DNA of 28,189 nucleotides from positions 1-28,189 of the forward strand of contig CABRIC010000021.1 in NCBI GenBank assembly GCA_902470905.1, given 5' to 3'. Made by a program: the position numbers and the translations under genes. The DNA is from an uncultured Collinsella sp. (GTDB lineage: Bacteria > Actinomycetota > Coriobacteriia > Coriobacteriales > Coriobacteriaceae). Positions 6,047-14,078 of the stretch are shown in pieces (the first letter of the stretch is position 1; every line of letters starts with the position of its first letter). The notes under the pieces were generated by a model. That model had not been told where the DNA came from, did no database searches, and saw only the letters and a list, made by a program, of their open reading frames with translations.

Positions 6047-8488
6047 GTGGCAGAGCGTCCGACATACAAGCTCAGGTTTCTCGATCCCAAGAAGCGCTTT
6101 CCGGCGATGCCCGAGCAGCCCGCGGGGCGCTCGTATGGTGTTGTCTGGAAAGTCTTTGGCGAGGATCAGCATGAATCTTGTTATGTCGTCGAATTCGTTG
6201 GCAAAAGCCATGTGTCGCTTTTGGGCTACGTAAGCGTTTCGGGTGAGGTGTACAAGGTGGACCGCCCCGTTAGCGAGGCTCCGCTGCCCAACGATCCCGA
6301 CATGGAGCTGGTCCTTGACGAGTCGGATTCCAGTATTGGTGAGATTATGGTAAGGGAAGCCAACGGTGCAATGCGTACGTGTGCGCAAACTGCCGGCTCT
6401 CCCGAAGGCCCCATGCGCGAGCAGTCCGACCACGAGACATGGAATTCGACCCGCGCCCTTCCTTACGGCGAGTTCATGGCCTCGATGTTCTTGCGCTACG
6501 TGATATTTGCCAACTCCGAAAGCGCTATTGCAAACACGGCGGGCGTCGACGGTCTCGATGCGGACATGCAAAACGTTGTCGACAAAATAAAGCTCGTAAA
6601 GTTGCCCGAGCCGGTCGAGGTGTTTTTGGGCTTTAACACGGCACCGCTACCTGACGCTATCGAGACGCTGCTCTACCGTGTCGACCATGCCGAGAATCCG
6701 AGCGGTATCGAGCGTTATGCCGCCGCCCTTATGAGCGAGGTCGACTTGCCCCGTCTGCGCACCATTGCCGCCAAGTCCGAAATGAGCCTGGCTCGCATTG
6801 ATCGCTCAAAGCTTTTCTATCTCAATTTTGATCGTAGCCTGCTGGATCAGGACGAGATTGACATGCTGCTCGCCATCGAGTGCCGTCTCAATCGCCTCTC
6901 CGGCATCCTTGAGCGCATCGGGGCCGGATTGGCCCCTGCGGCATCCTCGCCGAGCCTTGAGGGCTGCGCGCTCTTTGATGCGTGGCATATCGCCAAGACG
7001 ACCAACGATGTTCCCCGACTGCTCGATACGGCCTCGAGCGATAACCCGTGGGGCAAACCGGGTACGGTGGCTTGCCAGCCGGGCGGTGAGTGGGATGTGC
7101 GTACCCGCTTCGCGCGTATCGTCGAGGCACTTAACGTGGTCACACGGCTCGACTATACCTATCGGGCAAACGTTGCCGAGGGGATTATGCTCGTTCGGTT
7201 TGGGCAGTCTGTCGTGGATGCCATGCCGCAACGTGAATACGACGCTCAAGATGACGCCTGGCGCGAGCTGGACGAGGACACGCGCGCGGTCTGGGCTGCG
7301 GAACACGATGCGCGCGTGGCACTCACGCTTGCGGCAGCGTGTTTTGCCGCGGGCACCTGCATCACGCGCTGCTATGTGCAGATTGCTGCTCCCGACAGTG
7401 AGCAGGGCGAGCACGTTGTCGCAACGTATTTCTTTGGGCGCGCGGCCTATCTGGCCGATTGCGTGCCTGTTGCCAAGAATCTTGAGAGCATGGACATGGA
7501 CGATATGCCGTGCAAGCGTGTGCTTGAGGCGTATGAGTCAACCGCTCCGGAGACGATTGAGCCTGCGGAGGTTCATACTCGTCCGCGTGATGACCATCGC
7601 ACGCTTCCGCCGGCGCTGCGCGATTTGCTGCTTGCCGATACGGCTGACGAGTTGGAGGTCATGGAAGAGGACGACGACCCATACGTGGCCCGTGTTGTTG
7701 AATTGCGCGAGCAGGCAAAAGTCGACCGTACAGGTGCTTTTGAAGGCTTTTCCCGTCTTGTTGAGGAGTTGGAGGCTAAGTGCGCCGTTGCCGAGCTTTT
7801 GGCGACAGGTCCGGTTCAAACGCAGTTTTGCGATAACCAGCTGGTGCGCATGGTGCTACCGGTGTTGGAAGAAGATCGCTCTGTGCGAATCCTCCGTGCG
7901 CCCGATGCGCTGTACTTTGCCCAGCACGAGATCTGTAGCTTTTACGCCGAGCAAGAGGACTTTGAACGAGCGCTGCCCGAGGTGCGCCATCTTTACGATC
8001 TGGCGCGCTCGTCCATGCAATCGCACTTTGCGCTCATCAACGTGCTTGCGCGTCTGGAGCGCTTTGACGAGATTATCGAGGTGGCACGCCACGGCCTACG
8101 TATTGCCAGCGATCGTTCTGCAATCGGCTATCTGTTCTATCGCTTGGCGTTTGCCTATTGGAACTGCGATCAGCTCGACCTGGCGCTGGCTTGTTACCGT
8201 CTGGTGCCGCGCGGTGAGGAATCGGGCAGCAGCGCGCTGGAAGAAATGCAGGGCCTTATGAACGAGATGGGCGTCAGCGAGCCTCCGACGTTCGAGGAAG
8301 CGGTCGAGACCATCCGCAAGGCTGGACTCGAGCTGCCGCCAGTGTCCGCCGTGACGAATCAGCTTGCAGATGCCGCTGTTCAACTGGTCGACAACGGCTT
8401 CTTTTTCCTGGCACGCGGTTGCATCTTCCAAATGTGGCGCACCATGGGCAACGACGAGCTCGGCTCCCTCAACCGCTCGCTGGGGTAG
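6047..8488 (+). CDS. 813-residue cytoplasmic protein with C-terminal TPR-like region
   Basis: A large soluble protein with no signal peptide and no membrane segments. The N-terminal part (to about residue 130) is mixed and charged, starting MAERPTYKLRFLDPKKRFPA. The middle is helical and acidic, with DELEVMEEDDDPYV near 535. From about 620 to 735 it has helix pairs of tetratricopeptide type, for example ALYFAQHEICSFYAEQEDFE and FYRLAFAYWNCDQLDLALAC. It could therefore be a protein-interaction scaffold. No catalytic motif is recognised. The start is GTG with AGGGTGA upstream. It stands alone between the tRNA-Arg array and tRNA-Ser. That it is a gene is near certain; its function is unknown. 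Confidence 0.85.
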   Translation: MAERPTYKLRFLDPKKRFPAMPEQPAGRSYGVVWKVFGEDQHESCYVVEFVGKSHVSLLGYVSVSGEVYKVDRPVSEAPLPNDPDMELVLDESDSSIGEIMVREANGAMRTCAQTAGSPEGPMREQSDHETWNSTRALPYGEFMASMFLRYVIFANSESAIANTAGVDGLDADMQNVVDKIKLVKLPEPVEVFLGFNTAPLPDAIETLLYRVDHAENPSGIERYAAALMSEVDLPRLRTIAAKSEMSLARIDRSKLFYLNFDRSLLDQDEIDMLLAIECRLNRLSGILERIGAGLAPAASSPSLEGCALFDAWHIAKTTNDVPRLLDTASSDNPWGKPGTVACQPGGEWDVRTRFARIVEALNVVTRLDYTYRANVAEGIMLVRFGQSVVDAMPQREYDAQDDAWRELDEDTRAVWAAEHDARVALTLAAACFAAGTCITRCYVQIAAPDSEQGEHVVATYFFGRAAYLADCVPVAKNLESMDMDDMPCKRVLEAYESTAPETIEPAEVHTRPRDDHRTLPPALRDLLLADTADELEVMEEDDDPYVARVVELREQAKVDRTGAFEGFSRLVEELEAKCAVAELLATGPVQTQFCDNQLVRMVLPVLEEDRSVRILRAPDALYFAQHEICSFYAEQEDFERALPEVRHLYDLARSSMQSHFALINVLARLERFDEIIEVARHGLRIASDRSAIGYLFYRLAFAYWNCDQLDLALACYRLVPRGEESGSSALEEMQGLMNEMGVSEPPTFEEAVETIRKAGLELPPVSAVTNQLADAAVQLVDNGFFFLARGCIFQMWRTMGNDELGSLNRSLG

Positions 8489-8537
8489 GCGAAGCCTCCA
8501 AGGAGGAAAGGATGCTAGGCAATTAGAAAATTTCCTC

Positions 8538-8566
8538 TTGCCCATCCTTGGCTGTTTGGTTACTAT
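8538..8566 (+). promoter_or_regulatory. promoter of tRNA-Ser
   Basis: TTGCCC (8538-8543), a 17-base spacer, TACTAT (8561-8566), with 14 bases to the tRNA 5' end. Confidence 0.75.
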
Positions 8567-8580
8567 AGAACGGCTGTTAC

Positions 8581-8671
8581 GGAGAGCTGACCGAGAGGCC
8601 GAAGGTGCTCGCCTGCTAAGCGAGTATGCCCCAAAAGGGCATCTGGGGTTCGAATCCCCAGCTCTCCGCCA
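8581..8671 (+). tRNA. tRNA-Ser(GCT)
   Basis: A 91-base class II tRNA with a long variable arm (GCCCC-AAAA-GGGC region) and encoded CCA. The acceptor stem is GGAGAGC/GCTCTCC. The anticodon arm CTCGC-CTGCTAA-GCGAG gives anticodon GCT, which reads AGU and AGC. Confidence 0.97.
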
Positions 8672-8684
8672 GTTTAACTTTAAA

Positions 8685-8712
8685 GAAGGGTCCCATCGGG
8701 GGCCCTTTTTTA
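8685..8712 (+). terminator. terminator of tRNA-Ser
   Basis: AAGGGTCCC and GGGGCCCTT form a nine-pair stem (one T-G wobble) followed by a T-rich run. Confidence 0.8.
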
Positions 8713-8727
8713 TTATCGAGAAAGGGC

Positions 8728-8745
8728 GCTGGGGATTCGAACCCT
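8728..8745 (-). repeat. inverted copy of the tRNA-Ser T-arm
   Basis: The reverse complement of these 18 bases matches the T-arm of the adjacent tRNA-Ser at 17 of 18 positions (including TTCGAATCCCCAGC). It lies 56 bases after the tRNA CCA, beyond the terminator, as at the other tRNA loci here. The palindromic core is absent. Confidence 0.7.
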
Positions 8746-8780
8746 CAAAAAAAGGAGGCATCCTTTCGGACACCTCCTTT
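8746..8780 (-). terminator. terminator of the D,D-carboxypeptidase gene
   Basis: On the minus strand AAAGGAGG pairs with CCTCCTTT, TCC pairs with GGA around GAAA, and T residues follow. It lies 24 bases past the stop codon. Confidence 0.8.
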
Positions 8781-8804
8781 CAGCGAGTGTATTGTTCTTC
8801 GATC

Positions 8805-10145
8805 TTACATCTCGGGCGCCTTGGCTACGGTCTCGCTCTCTGCCGCAAGTGGGCGGTTGTCGATGCGGCGGCCCAAGCGGTCGAGCTTCACGAGGAGCCA
8901 TTCAATGGGATTCGGCCCTGTGCCTTCCTCGTCGGCAACCAGGTCCATGACGGCGACCTTGGTGCCGTCCTGCTTGAGCGTAACGCTGCCTACCTTGTCG
9001 CCAACATGCACCGTGCCCGAAAGGTCATCGTAGCTAACTTTTTCGGTCACTTCGCCGGCGAGTGAGAACACCGTTGCCTGTGCGGCGGGGTCGGCGAGCG
9101 TGGCGTCGATCGTCTTGTCCGTCCAATCTGTCTGGCTAATGCGTGCCATGAGCGGGTTGCCGTTGGCGGTCTTTTCCTGCGTGTTGGCGATCGCGACCGT
9201 GACCTTGTGGCCGTAGTACCAATTGGCAAGGGTTGCGGTATCGGTAAAGCGCTGGTCGGTGGTGGTGGAGTTCAAAACGACGGTGTAGATCTCGTCGCCG
9301 TCGCGGTTGTAGGCGCTCGTAAAGCAATAGCCCGCGTCGTCGGTGGTGCCGGTCTTGCCGCCGATGTTGCCATCTTGGCCCAGCAAATAGTTATGCGTGT
9401 CCATGGAATGCGAATGGTCGGCGCCGTCGGCGCCCGTGACCTCGATCCAGGAATCCTCGCTCGCTACGACCTCGCGGATCGTGTCGTTTTTCATGGCCTC
9501 CTGCATCATCAGCGCTACGTCGTGTGCGGTTGAGTGCATATCGCCAGCCCACTCATCAAAGTCCAGACCGTGTGGGTTCTCAAAGACCGTGCCGGTGCAG
9601 CCGAGCTTCTTAGCGCGCTCGTTCATGGCCTTCACAAATGTGGCCTCGGCGTCTTTGGTCTTAGGGTCGATCTTCTTGCCCACATATTCGGCGAGCACGA
9701 TGGCGGCGTCGTTGCCCGAGGGAATCATCAGGCCACGCAGTGCCTGCTCAACGGTAAGCTCGTCGCCTTCGAGCAAGCCGGCGGTCGAATTACCCACGGT
9801 GGCTGCGGCGTTGCTCACCGTGACCCTCTCGTCCATTTTGCAATTCTCGACGGTTAGGATTGCGGTCATGACCTTGGTGATCGAGGCAATTTTGACCTGC
9901 TCATCGGCGTCGCGGGCATAGTAGACGGTGCCGTCTTTGCCCATGACGAGGGCATTGGTCGCATCGATATCGGGCAGGTTTTCGGCCGTGATGCCGCGCG
10001 CATCGGCGGTTTTGCCGCAAACATTGTCGGTCGTGAGCACTTGGGCGCCGGCGACGGTGGGCGCGCCAGCGGCAAGGGCGATAGCGCAGACAAAGCTGGC
10101 GGCAAGCTGGGCTGAGCGCTTTGCAAAAGAGGTGAGGGACTTCAC
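8805..10145 (-). CDS. dacA: D-alanyl-D-alanine carboxypeptidase (penicillin-binding protein, S11 family)
   Basis: A serine D,D-carboxypeptidase that removes the terminal D-Ala from peptidoglycan pentapeptides outside the membrane. All three active-site motifs are present: SITK (Ser88, Lys91), SGN (143-145) and KTG (264-266, in GGKTGTTDDAGYC). A signal peptide spans about residues 1-34 (KRSAQLAASFVCAIALAAG, cleavage near AGA-QV). The C-terminal domain resembles that of PBP5, and PIEWLLVKLDRLGRRI near the end could be an amphipathic membrane-binding helix. I choose the GTG at 10145 (446 residues). The upstream in-frame ATG at 10256 would place the likely promoter inside the gene. The ribosome binding site is weak. 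The gene is divergent from a VanR/VanS-like pair, suggesting shared control. Confidence 0.9.
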   Translation of the reverse strand: MKSLTSFAKRSAQLAASFVCAIALAAGAPTVAGAQVLTTDNVCGKTADARGITAENLPDIDATNALVMGKDGTVYYARDADEQVKIASITKVMTAILTVENCKMDERVTVSNAAATVGNSTAGLLEGDELTVEQALRGLMIPSGNDAAIVLAEYVGKKIDPKTKDAEATFVKAMNERAKKLGCTGTVFENPHGLDFDEWAGDMHSTAHDVALMMQEAMKNDTIREVVASEDSWIEVTGADGADHSHSMDTHNYLLGQDGNIGGKTGTTDDAGYCFTSAYNRDGDEIYTVVLNSTTTDQRFTDTATLANWYYGHKVTVAIANTQEKTANGNPLMARISQTDWTDKTIDATLADPAAQATVFSLAGEVTEKVSYDDLSGTVHVGDKVGSVTLKQDGTKVAVMDLVADEEGTGPNPIEWLLVKLDRLGRRIDNRPLAAESETVAKAPEM

Positions 10146-10184
10146 GGAATTCGCTTTCGACGGGATGGTCTCTTCTGGAACTAG

Positions 10185-10210
10185 AGTATATCGTTTGCCG
10201 GCGTCGGCAA
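10185..10210 (-). promoter_or_regulatory. possible promoter of dacA
   Basis: On the minus strand TATACT (10185-10190) lies 40 bases before the chosen GTG start. TTGCCG is 14 bases upstream of it, shorter than usual spacing, so the -35 assignment is weak. Confidence 0.35.
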
Positions 10211-10257
10211 TCATCGCGTGCGTGCGTGGCCCACATCCGCGCCCGAACGGGCACAAG

Positions 10258-10282
10258 GGTGCTTAAGGCCGACTTAATCACC
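10258..10282. promoter_or_regulatory. candidate response-regulator operator between dacA and the VanRS-like pair
   Basis: CTTAAG (10262-10267) and CTTAAT (10273-10278) are direct repeats at exactly 11-bp spacing, the pattern bound by OmpR/PhoB-type regulators. The same bases form an inverted repeat, GGTGCTTAAG/CTTAATCACC, with 9 of 10 pairs. It lies between the two divergent starts, upstream of CATAAT (10317-10322), a likely -10 box for the regulator gene. Confidence 0.45.
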
Positions 10283-10342
10283 CGCGCTTGTTGTGTGTGG
10301 CGTGCGTCGCCTCGGGCATAATGGAGCGCGAGAGGAGCACGC

Positions 10343-11038
10343 ATGAACGAGCGCATACTGGTAGTTGATGACGAGAAGGCCATTGCCGACTTGGTTGGTA
10401 TCTACCTTACAAAAGAGGGCTTTGATGTCCAGATTGCCTATAGCGGGGCCGATGCTGCCAAGGCAATCTTGGAGCAGGAGTTCGATCTGGCGCTGCTGGA
10501 TGTCATGCTGCCCGATATCGATGGGTTTGAGCTGCTGCGTACGATCCGTTCCAGCCATACCTATCCCGTGATCATGCTGACGGCGCGCGATGCCCAGCAA
10601 GACAAGATCGAGGGCCTTTCGCTTGGCGCGGACGATTACGTGGTTAAGCCGTTCCGTCCGCTGGAGCTCATCGCGCGCGTGCACGCTCAGCTTCGCCGCT
10701 ACACCAGCTACGGTAGCCGTGCACAGGCGGCCGAGTCGCCGACCATTCAGCTCGACGGCTTGGAGATCAACCGCGATGCTCGTTCCGTAACGGTGGACGG
10801 TTCACCGGTACGCCTCACACCCACCGAGTATTCAATCTTGCTGTATCTGGTCGAGCATCGCGGCAGCGTGGTGGCCGTGGAGGACCTGTTCCGCGCGGTA
10901 TGGAACGAGGACTTTATGCCCGGCTCCAACAATACGGTGATGGTGCACATTCGCCATTTGCGCGAAAAAATCGGCGACGACGCACAAAAGCCACGCTTTA
11001 TCAAAAACGTCTGGGGCGTCGGCTACATCATCGAATAA
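10343..11038 (+). CDS. OmpR-family response regulator, VanR-like
   Basis: A 231-residue response regulator. The receiver domain has the acidic pair Asp9-Asp10, the phosphorylation site Asp53 (LLDVMLPD), Thr80 and Lys102 (YVVKPF). The C-terminal half is a winged-helix DNA-binding domain ending HIRHLREKIGDD...VWGVGYIIE. The opening MNERILVVDDEKAIADLV and the paired kinase resemble the VanR/VanS branch. No vanHAX genes are nearby, so resistance is not implied. The start has GAGAGGAG upstream. The kinase gene follows after 26 bases. A candidate operator lies upstream, shared with the divergent carboxypeptidase gene. Confidence 0.9.
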   Translation: MNERILVVDDEKAIADLVGIYLTKEGFDVQIAYSGADAAKAILEQEFDLALLDVMLPDIDGFELLRTIRSSHTYPVIMLTARDAQQDKIEGLSLGADDYVVKPFRPLELIARVHAQLRRYTSYGSRAQAAESPTIQLDGLEINRDARSVTVDGSPVRLTPTEYSILLYLVEHRGSVVAVEDLFRAVWNEDFMPGSNNTVMVHIRHLREKIGDDAQKPRFIKNVWGVGYIIE

Positions 11039-11064
11039 CGCTTTTCGCTTGTGAGGATCTTGAT

Positions 11065-12303
11065 ATGACAAAAGACGATAGGCAAGCGTTCGAGGTGCCC
11101 GATCGGCTCTTTGAATACGTGAGGTCGGTCGTCGACAACCGCGCGCTTGCAACGGTGCTGCTCTTTTTGCTGAGCCTGCTGCTGATTGGCATCGACAACA
11201 TCGTCGGAATCTTGGCGGTGCTGCTTGTTGGCTTTTTGCTGATCGATCGATTTGAGATCGTGCGCCGCTGCATGGTGATTGGCGGCGCCGCGTGGGCCAT
11301 GACGTTGGCGATTGGCGCCATGGCGCTCGGCGGCATCGAAGGGCCGGTGCTGTTCGATGCCGGCTTTGTATTCAACATGCTTGGCTTTGTGCTGGCGCTT
11401 GCCGCGTGCGTGCTGTTCTTGTGTGGCCGCGCCCTGTACTACCAGGGCTACGAACAGGGCGAGCAGCATGCCGATTGTGTGCTGGCCGCTCGTATTCAAG
11501 ATCGCCTGATCGATCACCCCGACACCTGGGACAACATCGACGGCGACTTCTTGGAGGTCGAGGGCGCCCTTAACCGCGTGCGTGACCGTGAGCGCAAGGT
11601 GCAGCAAGCTCTGCGTGACGAGTCGCATCGCAAGGACGATCTGGTCACGTACTTGGCACATGACCTACGCACCCCGCTTGCCAGCGTGGTGGGCTATCTT
11701 TCGCTGCTGCAAGAGGCTCCTGAGCTGCCGGTTGAGCAACGTGCGCGCTTTACGGGCGTGGCTCTCGACAAGGCGCACCGGCTCGATGCGCTCATCGAAG
11801 AGTTCTTCGATATCACGCGCTTTGACTTCCACGATATCGTGCTCACGCGCGGCTATGTTGATCTGGGGTTGCTGCTGGCTCAGGTGGCTGACGAGTTCTA
11901 TCCCATCCTCAACGAGCAGCATAAGGAAGCCCAAGTTGATATTCGCGAGGACCTGACGGTGCTCGTGGATGGCGACAAAATGGCTCGCGTGTTCAACAAC
12001 ATCATGAAAAACGCTATTGCCTATAGCTATGAGGGCTCGACCATCACGATCGAGGCCAGACGCCAAGACGATGGCGGCGTGCGCGTGCGCTTTATCAATC
12101 AGGGCGATCCCATCCCTGAAGCAAAGCTCAAGGTGATCTTTGAGAAGTTCTATCGCCTGGATGCGGCGCGTGCGACCAATCGCGGCGGCGCTGGACTGGG
12201 GCTTGCCATCGCCAAGGAGATCATCGCGGCACACGGCGGTACCGTTGCATGTGAATCGACGCCCGAACACACGATATTCACCATCGAGCTGCCCGCCGCA
12301 TAG
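11065..12303 (+). CDS. sensor histidine kinase, VanS-like
   Basis: A 412-residue membrane histidine kinase partnered with the regulator just upstream. The N-terminus has about four hydrophobic segments (about 29-41, 44-60, 71-90, 101-122) with very short loops, so it probably senses within or near the membrane. The dimerisation domain has DDLVTYLAHDLRTPLASVVG with phospho-acceptor His199, close to the VanS pattern. The ATPase domain shows the N-box NNIMKNAIAY and the G-box GGAGLGLAIAK. The ATG at 11065 follows GTGAGGATCT. Longer in-frame starts would overlap the regulator gene. Typical VanS has two membrane segments, so the sensory part here differs. Confidence 0.9.
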   Translation: MTKDDRQAFEVPDRLFEYVRSVVDNRALATVLLFLLSLLLIGIDNIVGILAVLLVGFLLIDRFEIVRRCMVIGGAAWAMTLAIGAMALGGIEGPVLFDAGFVFNMLGFVLALAACVLFLCGRALYYQGYEQGEQHADCVLAARIQDRLIDHPDTWDNIDGDFLEVEGALNRVRDRERKVQQALRDESHRKDDLVTYLAHDLRTPLASVVGYLSLLQEAPELPVEQRARFTGVALDKAHRLDALIEEFFDITRFDFHDIVLTRGYVDLGLLLAQVADEFYPILNEQHKEAQVDIREDLTVLVDGDKMARVFNNIMKNAIAYSYEGSTITIEARRQDDGGVRVRFINQGDPIPEAKLKVIFEKFYRLDAARATNRGGAGLGLAIAKEIIAAHGGTVACESTPEHTIFTIELPAA

Positions 12304-12313
12304 CCAGCGTGCC

Positions 12314-12341
12314 CTTACAAACACTTGACAATGCGCTCACG
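12314..12341 (+). promoter_or_regulatory. candidate Pho box upstream of pstB
   Basis: CTTACA (12314-12319), five bases, TTGACA (12325-12330), five bases, CTCACG (12336-12341). The 11-bp period and TT-ACA-like hexamers resemble the Gram-positive PhoP box. The first two match TTHACA at 5 of 6 positions, the third at 4 of 6. TTGACA could also serve as a -35 box. Confidence 0.45.
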
Positions 12342-12365
12342 TGCATATGAGCCGCGATTTCTACT

Positions 12366-12391
12366 ATCGATACTGCTGAATTGATATCGAT
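12366..12391. promoter_or_regulatory. inverted repeat just before the pstB ribosome binding site
   Basis: ATCGATA (12366-12372) and TATCGAT (12385-12391), perfect seven-base arms, 12 apart, ending one base before the GGAGG region. It could be an operator or a hairpin affecting translation. Confidence 0.3.
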
Positions 12392-12406
12392 GTGGAGGTA
12401 TGCGGT

Positions 12407-13282
<876 letters not shown>

Positions 13283-13292
13283 TACCATCTAG

Positions 13293-13306
13293 TAAAGGTA
13301 CCTTTA
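13293..13306. promoter_or_regulatory. 14-bp perfect palindrome between pstB and the phoB-like gene
   Basis: TAAAGGTACCTTTA, a perfect 14-base palindrome in the 64-base gap. No T-run follows, so it is more likely a protein-binding site than a terminator. Confidence 0.4.
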
Positions 13307-13346
13307 GGGTTAAGATGCGGTCATGCCGGCCGCAAAGGGGTTCAAC

Positions 13347-14075
13347 ATGATCTATTACGTCGAGGACGATGACAACATCAGGGATTTGACGGTCTATGCG
13401 CTGCGCAAGCAGGGGATCGAGGCCGAAGGCTTTTCGTGCGACGGTGAGTTTAAGGCTGCCGTGGCGCGACGGGTGCCCGATGCTGTGCTGCTCGATATCA
13501 TGCTGCCCGATACCGATGGTTTGGCGATTATGCGCCGCCTCCGCGCCGACCGCCTGACGGCGACGGTGCCCATCATGATGCTTACCGCCAAGGACACCGA
13601 GCTCGACAAGGTGATGGCGCTCGATGGCGGTGCCGACGATTACCTGACTAAACCCTTCTCGCTCATGGAGCTTGCGAGCCGCTGCCGCGCACTGCTGCGT
13701 CGCGGCGGAATGGTCAAGCAGGCGAGCGATGTGCTCAGCGTGGGCGACATCGTGCTTTCGCCCAGCCATCGCGAGGTGACCGTTGCCGGCGAGCCGCTTA
13801 AGCTCACCCTGCGCGAGTTCGACCTGCTCGAGTACCTCATGCGCAAGCCCGGCGTGGTCTTTACCCGCGAGTCGTTGCTGCAGAGCGTGTGGGGCTGGGA
13901 CTTCGACGGCGGTTCGCGCACTGTTGACGTGCACGTGCAGACGCTTCGCCAAAAACTGGGCGAGCATGCCAGCGCCATCGAGACCGTGCGCGGCGTGGGC
14001 TACCGCTTGGCCGAGCCTTCTGCCGGTGATGGTGCCGAAGGTGACGTCACCGCGGCCACCGCATCGGAGGAGTAA
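13347..14075 (+). CDS. OmpR-family response regulator, PhoB-like
   Basis: A 242-residue response regulator. The receiver has acidic residues EDDD (6-9), phospho-acceptor Asp50 (LLDIMLPDTDG), a conserved Thr in MMLTAKD and Lys in YLTKPF. A winged-helix domain follows, including LTLREFDLLEYLMRKPG and TVDVHVQTLRQKLGEHA, and ends GVGYRLAE plus a short acidic tail. I choose the ATG at 13347 because AAAGGGG (13334-13340) sits before it; an in-frame ATG at 13323 would add eight residues. It follows pstB and is separated from its kinase by three bases, which supports a role in phosphate control, but that is inference. Confidence 0.88.
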   Translation: MIYYVEDDDNIRDLTVYALRKQGIEAEGFSCDGEFKAAVARRVPDAVLLDIMLPDTDGLAIMRRLRADRLTATVPIMMLTAKDTELDKVMALDGGADDYLTKPFSLMELASRCRALLRRGGMVKQASDVLSVGDIVLSPSHREVTVAGEPLKLTLREFDLLEYLMRKPGVVFTRESLLQSVWGWDFDGGSRTVDVHVQTLRQKLGEHASAIETVRGVGYRLAEPSAGDGAEGDVTAATASEE

Positions 14076-14078
14076 CCC

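Noticed and set aside
10343..12303. Vancomycin resistance cluster
   Set aside because: Only the regulator/kinase pair resembles VanRS. vanH, vanA-type ligase and vanX are absent. The nearby carboxypeptidase is a serine PBP type, not VanY or VanXY.
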